A stretch of 64,000 nt of DNA from Pseudomonas marginalis (GTDB lineage Bacteria > Pseudomonadota > Gammaproteobacteria > Pseudomonadales > Pseudomonadaceae). Within the stretch, counting starts at the first letter, position 1. Every line of letters starts with the position of its first letter. Under the pieces are notes generated by a model. That model was not told where the DNA came from. It ran no database searches and saw nothing but the letters and a program-made list of their open reading frames with translations. Location of the stretch: assembly GCF_024169655.1 (NCBI RefSeq), contig NZ_JALJWV010000001.1:6182001-6246000 (forward strand), read 5' to 3'. Made by a program: the position numbers and the translations under genes. Below, in pieces: positions 17,807-27,302 of the stretch.

Positions 17807-18697
17807 ATGAATGCGCTGACTCTGCCGGATATCGCCGCGCAGGCTTCACGCCAAGCCTTGCCGCTCGACTGGGTGGGCATGTGCGGCATCGCCCTGCCCA
17901 TTTTGCTCGACGGCCAACGCCTGGCCGCCACTGCTGACGCCGGCGTCAGCCTGGACGACGGCACGGCTCGTGGCATTCATATGTCACGCCTGTACCTGGC
18001 GCTGGAGATGCTCGACCGGCAGCCACTGACGCCGGCACTTCTGCGTAAGGTACTGCAGCGGTTTCTCGACAGTCATGAAGGTTTATCTAATAACGCCTAC
18101 CTGCGTATCCACACCGATCTGCTGCTCAAACGCCCGGCATTGGTCAGCCCACTGGCCGGCTGGAAAGGCTACCCGGTGAGCATCGAAGCACGTGTGGAAA
18201 ACCAGATGTTCCACGTGGAACTAAAAATTGACGTTACTTATTCCTCAACCTGCCCGTGCTCGGCGGCCCTCGCCAGGCAGTTGATTCAGCAGCAATTTCT
18301 CGAAGACTTCGGCAACACGCCGTTGCAGCATACCGACGTGCTGACCTGGCTCGGCAGCGCCAATGGCATTGTCGCCACGCCCCACAGTCAGCGCAGCAGC
18401 GCGCAACTGCGCGTCCAGTTGCGTGGCGAGCACCTGGCATTGACCGATTTGATCAACACCGCGGAGGCCGCCCTCGGCACCGCCGTGCAAACCGCGGTGA
18501 AACGTGCGGACGAACAAGCCTTCGCCCTGGCCAACGGGCAGAACCTGATGTTCTGCGAAGACGCCGCCCGCCGCTTAAACCTCGCCTTGAAACGCTCGGA
18601 CGCCGTCCAGGCCTTCCACCTCAAAGTGATCCACGCCGAAAGCCTGCACGCGCACGATGCCGTGGCTGAAAGCTGCTGGACGAGGTACTCGGCATGA
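17807..18697 (+). CDS. folE2: GTP cyclohydrolase FolE2 (zinc-independent type IB)
   Basis: 296 residues from the ATG at 17807 (MNALTLPDIAAQ). An upstream ATG at 17774 abuts the Zur box and one at 17795 is possible. COG1469 signatures are present: GMCGIALPI, LSNNAYLRI, TYSSTCPCSAALARQ with the catalytic cysteine, and SQRSSAQL. It makes dihydroneopterin triphosphate for folate when zinc-dependent FolE is compromised. The Zur box fits that role. The stop overlaps the next gene's ATG (ATGA). Confidence 0.95.
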   Translation: MNALTLPDIAAQASRQALPLDWVGMCGIALPILLDGQRLAATADAGVSLDDGTARGIHMSRLYLALEMLDRQPLTPALLRKVLQRFLDSHEGLSNNAYLRIHTDLLLKRPALVSPLAGWKGYPVSIEARVENQMFHVELKIDVTYSSTCPCSAALARQLIQQQFLEDFGNTPLQHTDVLTWLGSANGIVATPHSQRSSAQLRVQLRGEHLALTDLINTAEAALGTAVQTAVKRADEQAFALANGQNLMFCEDAARRLNLALKRSDAVQAFHLKVIHAESLHAHDAVAESCWTRYSA

Positions 18698-19362
18698 TCA
18701 CCTGCACGGCTTTACGCTGGGGCGCCCCTGGCCAACCACTGACCCCGGCGCTGGACTTGCGCCTGGAAACGGGCAGCCTTACCGGTGTGATCGGCGCCAA
18801 CGGCACGGGCAAAAGCAGCCTGCTCAAAGTCATCGCCGGCCTGCAAAACCCCCTGGCGGGGAAAGTCACCGTGGACATTCCACGCCGTGGCGGCCTGTCG
18901 TTCCTGCCGCAGCAACAGCACCTCGACCGTCAGTTCCCGATCAGCCTGCAAGAACTGGTCGCCGCCGGCTTCTGGGGCACGCAGCTCAGCACGCCGCAAC
19001 GCAGCCAGCGTTTGCAGGCGGTGCTGGAAGACTGGTGCCTGGGAGGCTTGGAACAGCGCCCGTTGATGGCGTTGTCCGGCGGCGAACTGCAACGCGCCCT
19101 GCTCGCCCGCATGAGCCTGGCCGACGCGCCGGTGCTGTTGCTCGACGAACCCCACGCGGCGCTCGACGAAGACGGCCAGGCTTTGTGCTGGAAACACATC
19201 CACGCCTGGCACGCCGCAGGTCGCACGCTGGTCGTGGTCTGTCATGACTTGGCCTCCGTGCGTCAACACACCCAGCAAGTGGTGCAGATCAAAAGCACGG
19301 GCTGCCTGTTCGGGCCGAGCAAAGAACTGATCCGACCGCAACCGCACATGCAGGTGGCCTGA
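18694..19362 (+). CDS. Metal ABC transporter ATP-binding protein (ZnuC-like)
   Basis: 222 residues. Walker A GANGTGKSS (about 34-42), Q-loop FLPQQQ, signature LSGGELQRA, Walker B LLLDEP and H-loop VCHDL. The family is that of manganese/zinc/iron importers. Overlaps folE2 by four bases and the permease gene by one, so it is co-translated with them behind the folE2 Zur box. It is shorter than ZnuC of the main zinc operon and lacks the extra C-terminal part, so I read it as a second importer. Confidence 0.88.
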   Translation: MITCTALRWGAPGQPLTPALDLRLETGSLTGVIGANGTGKSSLLKVIAGLQNPLAGKVTVDIPRRGGLSFLPQQQHLDRQFPISLQELVAAGFWGTQLSTPQRSQRLQAVLEDWCLGGLEQRPLMALSGGELQRALLARMSLADAPVLLLDEPHAALDEDGQALCWKHIHAWHAAGRTLVVVCHDLASVRQHTQQVVQIKSTGCLFGPSKELIRPQPHMQVA

Positions 19363-20228
19363 TGCACTTCACCGCGCACCTGTGGATGCCGTTTCTCGAC
19401 TTCGTGTTCATGCGCCGCGCCCTGATCGGCGGCCTGGTACTCGCCTGCAGCACCGCACCGCTGGGGGTGTTTCTGATCCTGCGGCGCATGAGCCTGATCG
19501 GTGACGCCGTCGCCCACGGCATCCTGCCCGGCGCCGCTCTGGGGTTCTGGCTCGCCGGCCTGAGCCTGCCCGCGCTGACCCTCGGCGGCCTCGGCGCCGG
19601 CCTGAGCATGGCCGGGCTGGCAGCGTGGATCACCCGTCGCACCGGCCTGCGCGAAGACGCCAGCCTGGCCGCCATTTACCCCATATCCCTCGCCGCCGGC
19701 GTGCTGATCCTCGGCCTTGCCGGCAAGCGCCTGGACCTGCTGCACCTGCTGTTCGGCTCCGCGCTGGCCGTCGACGACACCACCTTGACCGGCATGCTCT
19801 GGGTCTCTGGCTTCAGCCTGGTCGCCATGGCGCTGATCTACAAACCGCTGCTGCTGGACACCCTCGACCCACTGTTCCTGCAAACCGTCAGCCGCCTCGG
19901 CCCGCTGGCCCACGGGCTGTTTTTGACCCTGGTGGTGCTGAACCTGGTGATTGGTTTCCAAGCCATCGGCGCGCTGATGGTGGTGGGTTTGATGATGCTG
20001 CCGGCCATCGCGTCGCGGTTCTGGAGCCGGCGCTTGCCGGTGTTGATCGCGGTATCGGCAGTGCTGGGCTGCCTGTCGGTGTGGCTTGGCTTGTTGCTGT
20101 CGTTCTACTACTCACTGCCCAGCGGCCCGGCGATTGTGCTGGTGGCTGGTGGTGGGTACCTGCTGTCCGTGGTTTTCGGTCCGGTGCATGGCTTGCTGCG
20201 CCGCCCGCCCTTGCTGTCATCCCAATGA
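19362..20228 (+). CDS. Metal ABC transporter permease (ZnuB-like)
   Basis: 288 residues, 8-9 membrane segments, ABC-3 family (MRRALIGGLVLACSTAPLGVFLILRRMSLIGDAVAHGILPGAALGF). The SLIGDAVAHGILPG segment is the typical coupling region and IGFQAIGALMVVGLMMLPA is a conserved helix. It would form the inner-membrane channel with the ATPase encoded just upstream and receive metal from the binding protein downstream. Starts at the ATG overlapping the ATPase stop. Confidence 0.9.
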   Translation: MHFTAHLWMPFLDFVFMRRALIGGLVLACSTAPLGVFLILRRMSLIGDAVAHGILPGAALGFWLAGLSLPALTLGGLGAGLSMAGLAAWITRRTGLREDASLAAIYPISLAAGVLILGLAGKRLDLLHLLFGSALAVDDTTLTGMLWVSGFSLVAMALIYKPLLLDTLDPLFLQTVSRLGPLAHGLFLTLVVLNLVIGFQAIGALMVVGLMMLPAIASRFWSRRLPVLIAVSAVLGCLSVWLGLLLSFYYSLPSGPAIVLVAGGGYLLSVVFGPVHGLLRRPPLLSSQ

Positions 20229-20239
20229 GGTGTTTCCCG

Positions 20240-21118
20240 ATGCGCGCTCTATTCGTGCTGTTCAGTCTGCTACTGCCGTTGTCCATGGCCCAGGCCGCCG
20301 ACAAACTCCAGGTGGTGACCAGCTTCAGTATTCTCGATGACATCACTCACCAGATCGGCGGTGAGCACATCCAGATCAGCAACATGGTCGGCCCCGACGC
20401 CGACGCACATACCTACGAGCCGAGCCCGGACGACGCCAAGGCGCTGCTCAAGGCCAAGCTGATCATCAAAAATGGCCTCGGCTTCGAGCCGTGGCTGGAC
20501 CGCCTGGTGGCCAGCACCGAAACCCGCGCCACCGTGGTCACCGCCAGCAAAGGCGTGATCTCCCACACCATGGAGGAAGACGGCGAAACCATCCCGGACC
20601 CGCACGCCTGGCATAACCTGGCCAATGCCGAAATCTATGTGAACAACATCACCAAGGCGCTGGTGGCCGCCGACCCGGCCAACCAGGCCGACTACCTGCG
20701 CAACAGCCAGGCGTACCTGAAAGACATCTACCGCCTGCTCGCCGAGGCCAAGGCCAAGTTCGGCGCGTTGCCAGCGGGCAACCGCCGTATCGTCACCTCC
20801 CACGACGCCTTCGGCTACCTGGGCCAGGCCTATGGCATCCAGTTTCTGGCGCCCCAGGGTTTGTCCACCGAGCGTGAGCCTTCAGCCGCTGAAGTCGCCG
20901 CGCTGATCACTCAGATCCGCAAGGACAAGGTCAAAGCCGTGTTCATTGAAAACATCAAGGACTCGCGCCTGCTCAAACAGATCGCCAGCGAAAGCGGCGC
21001 ACAGATCGGCGGCACGCTGTACTCCGACGCCCTCGCCGCAGAAGGCCCGGCCAGCACCTTTATCGGGCTGTTCGAATACAACCTCAACACCCTGTGCGCG
21101 GCGTTGGGCAAACCATGA
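20240..21118 (+). CDS. Periplasmic metal-binding protein (ZnuA-like, cluster A-I)
   Basis: 292 residues from the ATG at 20240, with GAGG about 10 bases upstream. Signal peptide MRALFVLFSLLLPLSMAQA. The presumed ligands are the histidines in DAHTYEPS, DPHAWHN and SHDAFGY and an aspartate in YSDALA, as in zinc/manganese receptors. The loop before PHAWHN is short and acidic (EEDGET) rather than the His-rich loop of classical ZnuA. Its place behind folE2 favours zinc. The stop overlaps the carbonic anhydrase ATG. Confidence 0.9.
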   Translation: MRALFVLFSLLLPLSMAQAADKLQVVTSFSILDDITHQIGGEHIQISNMVGPDADAHTYEPSPDDAKALLKAKLIIKNGLGFEPWLDRLVASTETRATVVTASKGVISHTMEEDGETIPDPHAWHNLANAEIYVNNITKALVAADPANQADYLRNSQAYLKDIYRLLAEAKAKFGALPAGNRRIVTSHDAFGYLGQAYGIQFLAPQGLSTEREPSAAEVAALITQIRKDKVKAVFIENIKDSRLLKQIASESGAQIGGTLYSDALAAEGPASTFIGLFEYNLNTLCAALGKP

Positions 21119-21675
21119 TCCGCAAGAACCCATCCGGCGATCTGCCGGTGATTGCCGAATCGGCCTACGTCGACAAAACCGCAATCATCTGCGGCAAGGT
21201 CATCATCGGTGAGAACGTGTTCGTCGGCCCCTACGCCGTGATCCGCGCGGACGAAGTCGACGCCAGCGGCGACATGGACCCGATCACCATCGGCGCCAAC
21301 TCCAATATCCAGGACGGCGTGGTGATTCACTCCAAATCCGGCGCGGCGGTGACCATCGGCGAATTCACCTCCATCGCCCACCGCTCCATCGTCCACGGCC
21401 CGTGCAGCGTCGGCGACCGCGTGTTCATCGGCTTCAACAGCGTGTTGTTCAACTGCGCCGTCGGCGACGGCTGCGTGGTGCGCCACAACTCCGTGGTCGA
21501 CGGCCGCGACTTGCCCGCCGCGTTCTACGTGCCCTCCACCACCCGCATCGGACCCAACACCGACCTGTCGCAATTCCCGCCGGTAAGCGTCAGCGCATCG
21601 GAGTTTTCCGAGGACGTAGCGCGTACCAACGTCGATCTGGTGCAGGGTTACAAAGCCCTGCAAAACGAGTTCTGA
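21115..21675 (+). CDS. Gamma-class carbonic anhydrase-like protein
   Basis: 186 residues of left-handed beta-helix hexapeptide repeats (IICGKVIIGENVFVGPYAVIRADE...). Histidines in VVIHS and IAHRSIVHG match the trimer-interface metal site of Cam/YrdA/CaiE-type proteins. Gamma enzymes can use iron or cobalt in place of zinc, a likely reason for its presence in a Zur-controlled operon. ATG overlaps the binding-protein stop (ATGA). Corresponds to PA5540. Confidence 0.9.
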   Translation: MIRKNPSGDLPVIAESAYVDKTAIICGKVIIGENVFVGPYAVIRADEVDASGDMDPITIGANSNIQDGVVIHSKSGAAVTIGEFTSIAHRSIVHGPCSVGDRVFIGFNSVLFNCAVGDGCVVRHNSVVDGRDLPAAFYVPSTTRIGPNTDLSQFPPVSVSASEFSEDVARTNVDLVQGYKALQNEF

Positions 21676-21678
21676 ACC

Positions 21679-23016
21679 ATGAGCCGCCTGTTGATCCGCA
21701 ACGCCCGACTGGTCAATGAAGGCCAGGTATTCGACGCCGACGTGCTGGTCGCCCATGGCCGTATCGAGAAGATCGCCAGCAGCATCGCGGGGCACACGGC
21801 GTCCGTAGAAATCGACGCCCACGGTCAATGGCTGCTGCCGGGTATGATCGATGACCAGGTTCACTTTCGCGACCCCGGCGCGCCGGACAAAGGCAGTTTC
21901 TACAGCGAATCCCGCGCAGCGGTGGCCGGCGGCATCACCAGTTTCATGGACATGCCCAACACCCGGCCGGCCACCCTCACCCTGGAAGCGCTGGCCGACA
22001 AAAAACGCCGCGCCGTCCAGCACTCGGTGGCCAACTACGGCTTTCACTTCGGCGTCAGCAATGACAACCTCGACACCGTCGCCGCGCTCGACCCTCGGCA
22101 GGTGGCCGGGGTCAAAGTGTTCATGGGCGCGTCCACCGGCAACCTGCTGGTGGACGATCCACGGATTCTGGAGCGCCTGTTCGCCGAGGTGCCGACGATC
22201 CTGCTGGCCCACTGCGAACACACGCCGAGTATCCAGGCCAACGAACAGCGCTTGCGCGAGCGGTTTGGCGACAACATCCCCGCCGTCGCCCACCCGCTGA
22301 TCCGGGATGCCGAAGCCTGTTATCGCTCGTCTTCACTGGCGGTGGAACTGGCCAAGCGTCACGGCACGCGCCTGCATGTGCTGCACCTGAGCAGCGCCCG
22401 CGAGTTGGCGTTGTTCGAAGATAAACCGCTGGCGCAGAAACGCATTACTGCCGAGGTCTGCGTGCATCACCTGCTGTTCGACGACCGCGACTATCACCGC
22501 CTGGGCCACCAGATCAAATGCAACCCGGCGATCAAGACCCGCGCCGACCGCGACGCTCTGCGCCTGGCCCTGCTCGGTGAGCGGCTGGATGTGATCGGCA
22601 CCGACCATGCGCCGCATACCTGGGCGCAAAAGCAGTTGGCGTATGGTGAGGCACCGTCGGGTTTGCCCCTGGTGCAACATGCGTTGCCGGCGTTACTGGA
22701 GTTGGTGGCCGATGGGCTGCTGCCGCTGACCACCCTGGTGGCGAAAACCAGTCATCGCGTCGCCGACCTGTTCGCGATCCCCGACCGTGGCTACCTGCGC
22801 GAAGGCTATTGGGCCGACCTGGTGCTGATCAAACCCGAACCCGAGGGCAAGCCGGTCAGCCGCCAGCCGATCCTGGCGCGCTGCGGCTGGACACCGTTCG
22901 CCGAGCGCCGCTTTCGCCACAGCGTCAGCACCACCCTGGTGTCGGGCCAGTTAGCCTGGCACAACGGCCAGGTGGTCGACAGTTGCCAGGGGCTACCCCT
23001 GCACTTTCAGGGTTAA
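21679..23016 (+). CDS. pyrQ: Dihydroorotase PyrQ (zinc-limitation paralogue)
   Basis: 445 residues, amidohydrolase fold. The first metal site reads DDQVHFRDPG, with Gln in place of the first His of the usual HxH; I believe this is common in this dihydroorotase subfamily. Carbamylated-lysine region GVKVFMGASTG, HCEH, HVLHLSSA, and GTDHAPHT with the catalytic Asp. It cyclises carbamoyl-aspartate in pyrimidine synthesis. Last gene of folE2-znuCBA-like-gamma CA-pyrQ. Corresponds to PA5541. Confidence 0.92.
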   Translation: MSRLLIRNARLVNEGQVFDADVLVAHGRIEKIASSIAGHTASVEIDAHGQWLLPGMIDDQVHFRDPGAPDKGSFYSESRAAVAGGITSFMDMPNTRPATLTLEALADKKRRAVQHSVANYGFHFGVSNDNLDTVAALDPRQVAGVKVFMGASTGNLLVDDPRILERLFAEVPTILLAHCEHTPSIQANEQRLRERFGDNIPAVAHPLIRDAEACYRSSSLAVELAKRHGTRLHVLHLSSARELALFEDKPLAQKRITAEVCVHHLLFDDRDYHRLGHQIKCNPAIKTRADRDALRLALLGERLDVIGTDHAPHTWAQKQLAYGEAPSGLPLVQHALPALLELVADGLLPLTTLVAKTSHRVADLFAIPDRGYLREGYWADLVLIKPEPEGKPVSRQPILARCGWTPFAERRFRHSVSTTLVSGQLAWHNGQVVDSCQGLPLHFQG

Positions 23017-23534
23017 GCGCGCGGTTTGACACTGCCGCAGTTATCCCCCAGCCACTGGGCGTGGCTGTCCAGGCTGCCCTTCTGCTGAATGCCGGTGGCG
23101 TTGAAGGTGCCGTTGACCGTGGTGGTGAACTCTTTCTGACTCTGGAAGGTGGCCACGCCGGTACCCTGGGCTTTCGGGCAACTGAAACGAAATTTCCACT
23201 GGTTGCCGCTCTTGTCGGTCACTTGCTGTTTGCAACCCGACTGCGGGTCGGTCAGCGGGATCGAGTCGGAGGCGACCTGGGCGGGGGTGAGGCACACCTG
23301 GACGCCTTTGCCGGCCATGGCGATGCCCTGTTTTTCCAGCATAGCGCGCTGTTCCGGGGTCATCTGTTGCTTGAGCTGACCGAGGATCAGCGACAAGTCC
23401 GGCAGGTCCTGGTTATCCACTTTCATGTTGCTCGTAGTCAATTCCCACAAGCCCGGCGCCAGCATCTGCGCCTGTGCCGCCACGGGCAGCGACAAACCAA
23501 TAACCATGGCCAAACCTAGCAGACGAGCATTCAT
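23013..23534 (-). CDS. DUF3617 periplasmic protein
   Basis: 173 residues from the ATG at 23534 with CAGGAG seven bases upstream. Signal peptide MNARLLGLAMVIGLSLPVAAQA. The mature part begins MLAPGLWELTTSNMKVDNQ, the typical DUF3617 opening, and contains QVCLTPAQVA and cysteines at GCKQQ and FSCPK. Family function is unknown. It converges on pyrQ with a four-base overlap and is divergent from the cardiolipin synthase. Confidence 0.85.
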   Translation of the reverse strand: MNARLLGLAMVIGLSLPVAAQAQMLAPGLWELTTSNMKVDNQDLPDLSLILGQLKQQMTPEQRAMLEKQGIAMAGKGVQVCLTPAQVASDSIPLTDPQSGCKQQVTDKSGNQWKFRFSCPKAQGTGVATFQSQKEFTTTVNGTFNATGIQQKGSLDSHAQWLGDNCGSVKPRA

Positions 23535-23664
23535 CGGGTAACTCCTGGGCAATTGTGGGCGTTAGACGCCACAAAAGCGCCAGTGTTGCACGACAAAGAA
23601 AATAGCGACATTCCTGACCGAACATGGTCTGTTAAGCACTGGATTGCCTGGAGTGACATCGTCC

Positions 23665-25104
23665 ATGGATTTTTTTGGCCCGCACCTGCTCGCCTACTTT
23701 ATCGCCACGCTGCATTTTCTCGGGACGCTTGCAGCGATCCACGCGGTGCTGACGGTCAGGACCGCCCAAGGCTCGATTGCCTGGGCCTTATCGCTGATGT
23801 TCGTGCCCTACCTGACGCTGATTCCTTACCTGATCTTCGGCCGCAGCACCTTCGATGCGTACATCCAGGCGCGGCGCCAGGCCAACCAGGAAATGCACAC
23901 CGCAATCAACGAACTGAACTGGCGCCCGTGGGTCGAGGAAGCCCTGGCCGCACGCAACTCCAGCGCCTACGCCTCGCTGCGGGCGATGCCCAAGCTGGGG
24001 CGCATGCCGTGTCTGGCAAACAATGAAGTGCGCTTGCTGATCAATGGTGACGCCACCTTCAGTGCGATCTTCGACGCGATTCGCCGCGCCAAAACCGCCG
24101 TGCTGTTCCAGTTCTTCATCATTCATGACGATGAACTCGGCAGGCAGTTGCATGCCTTGCTGAAGGAAAAAGTCGCCCAAGGCGTCGCCGTCTACGTGCT
24201 CTACGACCGCATCGGCAGCCACGCCCTGCCCTCTCGCTATGTGCAATCGCTGCGCGACGCCGGGGTGCAGGTCAAGGCGTTCGCCACCCGCAGCGGTTGG
24301 CTCAATCGCTTCCAGGTCAACTTCCGCAACCACCGCAAGATCGTGGTGGTGGATGGCATCACCGGGTTTGTCGGCGGGCATAACGTCGGCGACGAATACC
24401 TGGGCAAAAAACCACCACTGGCGCCGTGGCGCGATACCCATGTGCAGGTCAGCGGCCCGGTGGTGGCGTGCCTGCAGGAATCGTTTGCCGAAGACTGGTT
24501 CTGGGCCGCGCGGGAACTGCCGCCGCTGATCCTGCCGGACACCTACCCCGAAAACGGGGTGCTCTGCCAATTGCTCGCCAGCGGCCCGGCCGACCCTTAT
24601 GAAACCTGCTCGCTGTTTTTTGTCGAAGCCATCCACGCCGCGACCGAGCGCGTGTGGATCACCAGCCCGTATTTCATCCCGGATGAAGCGGTGTTTGCCG
24701 CCCTGCGCCTGGCGGTGCTGCGCGGGGTCGACGTGCGCCTGCTGCTGCCGTCGCGGCCCGACCACCGCATTGTGTATGCCGCCTCCAGCCTTTACGCGAT
24801 CGAAGCGGTGCGCGCCGGGGTGCGGGTGTTCCGCTATACGCCGGGGTTTCTGCACCAGAAAGTGGTGTTGGTCGACAGCGAAATCAGCGCCATCGGCAGT
24901 GCGAATATGGACAACCGTTCGTTCCGGCTGAATTTCGAGGTAATGTTGCTGACCGTCGATGAAGCCTTCGCCCAGCAAGTGGAGCACATGCTGCTCGATG
25001 ACTTCGCCCAGGCCCATGAAGTCAGCCAGGAAGAAAGCCGCGAAACCCGCCGCCTGCAACAATTAGGCATGCGGATTGCGCGGCTTATCTCACCGATTCT
25101 CTAA
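23665..25104 (+). CDS. clsA: Cardiolipin synthase ClsA
   Basis: 479 residues from the ATG at 23665 with GGAG upstream. Two N-terminal membrane helices (about 5-60), then two phospholipase D domains with HKD motifs: NHRKIVVVDG and LHQKVVLVDS, each followed by the GSANMDNRS-type segment. It joins two phosphatidylglycerol molecules to make cardiolipin at the inner membrane. Full length. Confidence 0.95.
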   Translation: MDFFGPHLLAYFIATLHFLGTLAAIHAVLTVRTAQGSIAWALSLMFVPYLTLIPYLIFGRSTFDAYIQARRQANQEMHTAINELNWRPWVEEALAARNSSAYASLRAMPKLGRMPCLANNEVRLLINGDATFSAIFDAIRRAKTAVLFQFFIIHDDELGRQLHALLKEKVAQGVAVYVLYDRIGSHALPSRYVQSLRDAGVQVKAFATRSGWLNRFQVNFRNHRKIVVVDGITGFVGGHNVGDEYLGKKPPLAPWRDTHVQVSGPVVACLQESFAEDWFWAARELPPLILPDTYPENGVLCQLLASGPADPYETCSLFFVEAIHAATERVWITSPYFIPDEAVFAALRLAVLRGVDVRLLLPSRPDHRIVYAASSLYAIEAVRAGVRVFRYTPGFLHQKVVLVDSEISAIGSANMDNRSFRLNFEVMLLTVDEAFAQQVEHMLLDDFAQAHEVSQEESRETRRLQQLGMRIARLISPIL

Positions 25105-25119
25105 CAGACACTGCGGTAA

Positions 25120-25214
25120 AAATGTGGGAGGGGGCTTGCCCCCGATAGCGGTGAATCAGTGCCTAATCCGCTAGCTGACACACCGCAATCGGGGGCAAGC
25201 CCCCTCCCACATTT
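25120..25214. repeat. REPIN
   Basis: AAATGTGGGAGGGGGCTTGC and its inverted partner ending CCCCCTCCCACATTT surround about 45 bases. Same class as 894-986. It lies between the convergent clsA and cfa genes. Confidence 0.87.
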
Positions 25215-25241
25215 ACACCTGCAGGGCTGCGGGAAAATGCT

Positions 25242-26426
25242 TCAGCGGTAGATATCTTCCCGCGTCCACGGCAGTTCATGGCTGCCATCGGCGAAGGGTT
25301 TTACTGCCAGGATCTGGTGCAGGTTGATCCAACCCCGCGCAAACGCGTAGGCGCAACCGGCCAGGTACAACCGCCAGATGCGCAATGCCTGTTCCGGCAC
25401 CAGCTTCGCCGCCGCTTCCAGGTTGTCTTCCAGGCGTTCGCTCCAATGGTCGAGGGTGCGTGCGTAGTGCATGCGCAGGCTTTCCACGTCGACCACTTCG
25501 AGCCCGGCTTCGCTGAGCTCGGCGGTCATCATCGCCAGGTGCGGCAGTTCGCCGTTGGGGAATACGTAGCGCTCGATAAACTCCCCGGCGCCACGGCCCA
25601 CGGGGCGACCGTCAATGTGCTTGGCGGTGATGCCATGGTTCATCACCAAGCCACCTTCGCGCACCGCGCCAAACAGGGTCTTGCAGTATTGCGCCAGGTT
25701 GGCGTGGCCGACGTGTTCGAACATGCCCACGCTCACCACTTTGTCGAAACGGCCGTTCTGGGGCAGGTCACGGTAATCGAGCAGTTGCAGGTCCACCTGA
25801 TCCTCCAGGCCCTCGGCTTTCACGCGCTCTTTGGCCAGGGCCAGTTGCTCCTTGCTCAGGGTGATGCCGAACACTTTTACCCCAAACTCCCGCGCCGCAT
25901 ACCGCGCCAGCCCGCCCCAACCACAGCCGACATCGAGCAAATACTCCCCCGGCTGCAAGCGCAACTTGCGGCACAGGTGGCGGAATTTGTCTTGTTGGGC
26001 CTGGTCGATGGATTCGCTGCCGGTTTCGAAGTAACCGCAGGAATACGCCATGTCCTGGTCGAGCCACAACTGGTAGAACTCGTTGGACAGGTCGTAATGG
26101 TAGGAAATCGCCGCCGCGTCAGTGGCCTTGTCGTGGATCGAGCGCACCGGATGATTGTGCACATCGTCATCGATCAGGGCATGACTCAACTCGTCACACA
26201 CCCGGATCACCTCGGCGATGGAGCCTTCCAGCTCCAGCTTGCCCTCGACAAAGGCTTCGCCCAATGAATCGAGCGTGGGATGGAAAAGCGTGGACACAAC
26301 CGTGGGGTCCTTCACCACGATGGTCACACTGGGCTCGGGGCCCAGGTTGAATTCATGGCCGTCCCAGAGTCGAAGACGCAGCGGTAGCTGAAGATTCTGT
26401 AAGGCCGGTGGAAGTTGCGCGAGCAT
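25242..26426 (-). CDS. cfa: Cyclopropane-fatty-acyl-phospholipid synthase
   Basis: 394 residues. N-terminal lipid-binding domain (1-100), SAM-binding VGCGWGG (166-172), and the active-site region YSCGYF, VSVGMFEHVG and MNHGI typical of CFA synthases. It methylenates the double bond of unsaturated phospholipid acyl chains using SAM, usually on entry to stationary phase. Not obviously part of the bufABC operon upstream: an 87-base gap separates its start from bufC's end. Confidence 0.93.
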   Translation of the reverse strand: MLAQLPPALQNLQLPLRLRLWDGHEFNLGPEPSVTIVVKDPTVVSTLFHPTLDSLGEAFVEGKLELEGSIAEVIRVCDELSHALIDDDVHNHPVRSIHDKATDAAAISYHYDLSNEFYQLWLDQDMAYSCGYFETGSESIDQAQQDKFRHLCRKLRLQPGEYLLDVGCGWGGLARYAAREFGVKVFGITLSKEQLALAKERVKAEGLEDQVDLQLLDYRDLPQNGRFDKVVSVGMFEHVGHANLAQYCKTLFGAVREGGLVMNHGITAKHIDGRPVGRGAGEFIERYVFPNGELPHLAMMTAELSEAGLEVVDVESLRMHYARTLDHWSERLEDNLEAAAKLVPEQALRIWRLYLAGCAYAFARGWINLHQILAVKPFADGSHELPWTREDIYR

Positions 26427-26513
26427 GAGTAGTCCCCCCTTGTTTCAGACGTCTGGAAAGAGGGTAGACCATCCTACGACAGCGTAGAAAGCTATCGATT
26501 TCATAACCTGCGC

Positions 26514-27302
26514 CTATGGAAATCGGCGTTCGAGCAAACCGTCCTGAATCCACTGTTTCAGCCATGAGACCGCTTGCAGGGGCGCACCCTCTCCATAGCT
26601 GACTGCCAACTGCGCGCACAGTTCTGAAAAACACCAGCCGGTGGTCACCATACCCGCCAAAGCGCAGGTTTCTGCGGGTTCCAGGCTGCGGTAGCGGCAC
26701 ACCTGCTGATGGCGCCACACCAGGCAGATCTGCGGCGCATCCAGAGGCTGGCTGGCGCGCAAGTCCGACTGGGCCTTGCCGGCGCGCCAGGTCTCTACGG
26801 TGTTGAAGCGGCAGAGAATCTGCTGAACGGTCGGCGCCAGGGTGACCTGCAAACCCGGCCAGTCGTGCGGCGACAGTCGCGCCATATCGTCCACGGTCAG
26901 CGGTGTACCCGGCGGCGCGTCGAACGCCAGGGTGAAAGCCCACTCCAGCCGCGCCAGCTCAGACAGCGGCGCGCTTTGCTCAGCCACCAGGTGCTCCTGG
27001 ATAAACGCCGCGAACCGCTGGCCCAGCCAGCGCAGGCTGTAGTGGGCGGACGGGTAGCGACGCACGTAGGCCTCGGTCAGCGCGGCGAACTCGTCATCCC
27101 CGAGCCAATACCAGAGGGCGCCGAAGTCCTGCCGTAACACGTCCTGCAACCGCGACAGGTAGGCGTTGTGATAAATCGCCAGGCCCGTTTCCACATCCAG
27201 CGTAGGACCACCCAGCAACGTGGCGGCAAAGCCGGTGCCGGCCACGGGGGTTTCGGCCAATAAGTGCTCTTCGAAGGCCTGTTGCCAATCCGTCAGGCGC
27301 AT
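26514..27302 (-). CDS. bufC: DUF2063 protein, BufC/HvfC-like
   Basis: 262 residues. N-terminal DUF2063 domain (about 1-95: MRLTDWQQAFEEHLL, YHNAYLSRLQDVLRQDF) as in HvfC/BufC partner proteins of the MNIO enzyme. These act as adaptor or recognition subunits in maturing Cys-containing metal-chelating peptides. Its start overlaps the end of the DUF692 gene by 10 bases, so the two are coupled. Confidence 0.85.
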   Translation of the reverse strand: MRLTDWQQAFEEHLLAETPVAGTGFAATLLGGPTLDVETGLAIYHNAYLSRLQDVLRQDFGALWYWLGDDEFAALTEAYVRRYPSAHYSLRWLGQRFAAFIQEHLVAEQSAPLSELARLEWAFTLAFDAPPGTPLTVDDMARLSPHDWPGLQVTLAPTVQQILCRFNTVETWRAGKAQSDLRASQPLDAPQICLVWRHQQVCRYRSLEPAETCALAGMVTTGWCFSELCAQLAVSYGEGAPLQAVSWLKQWIQDGLLERRFP

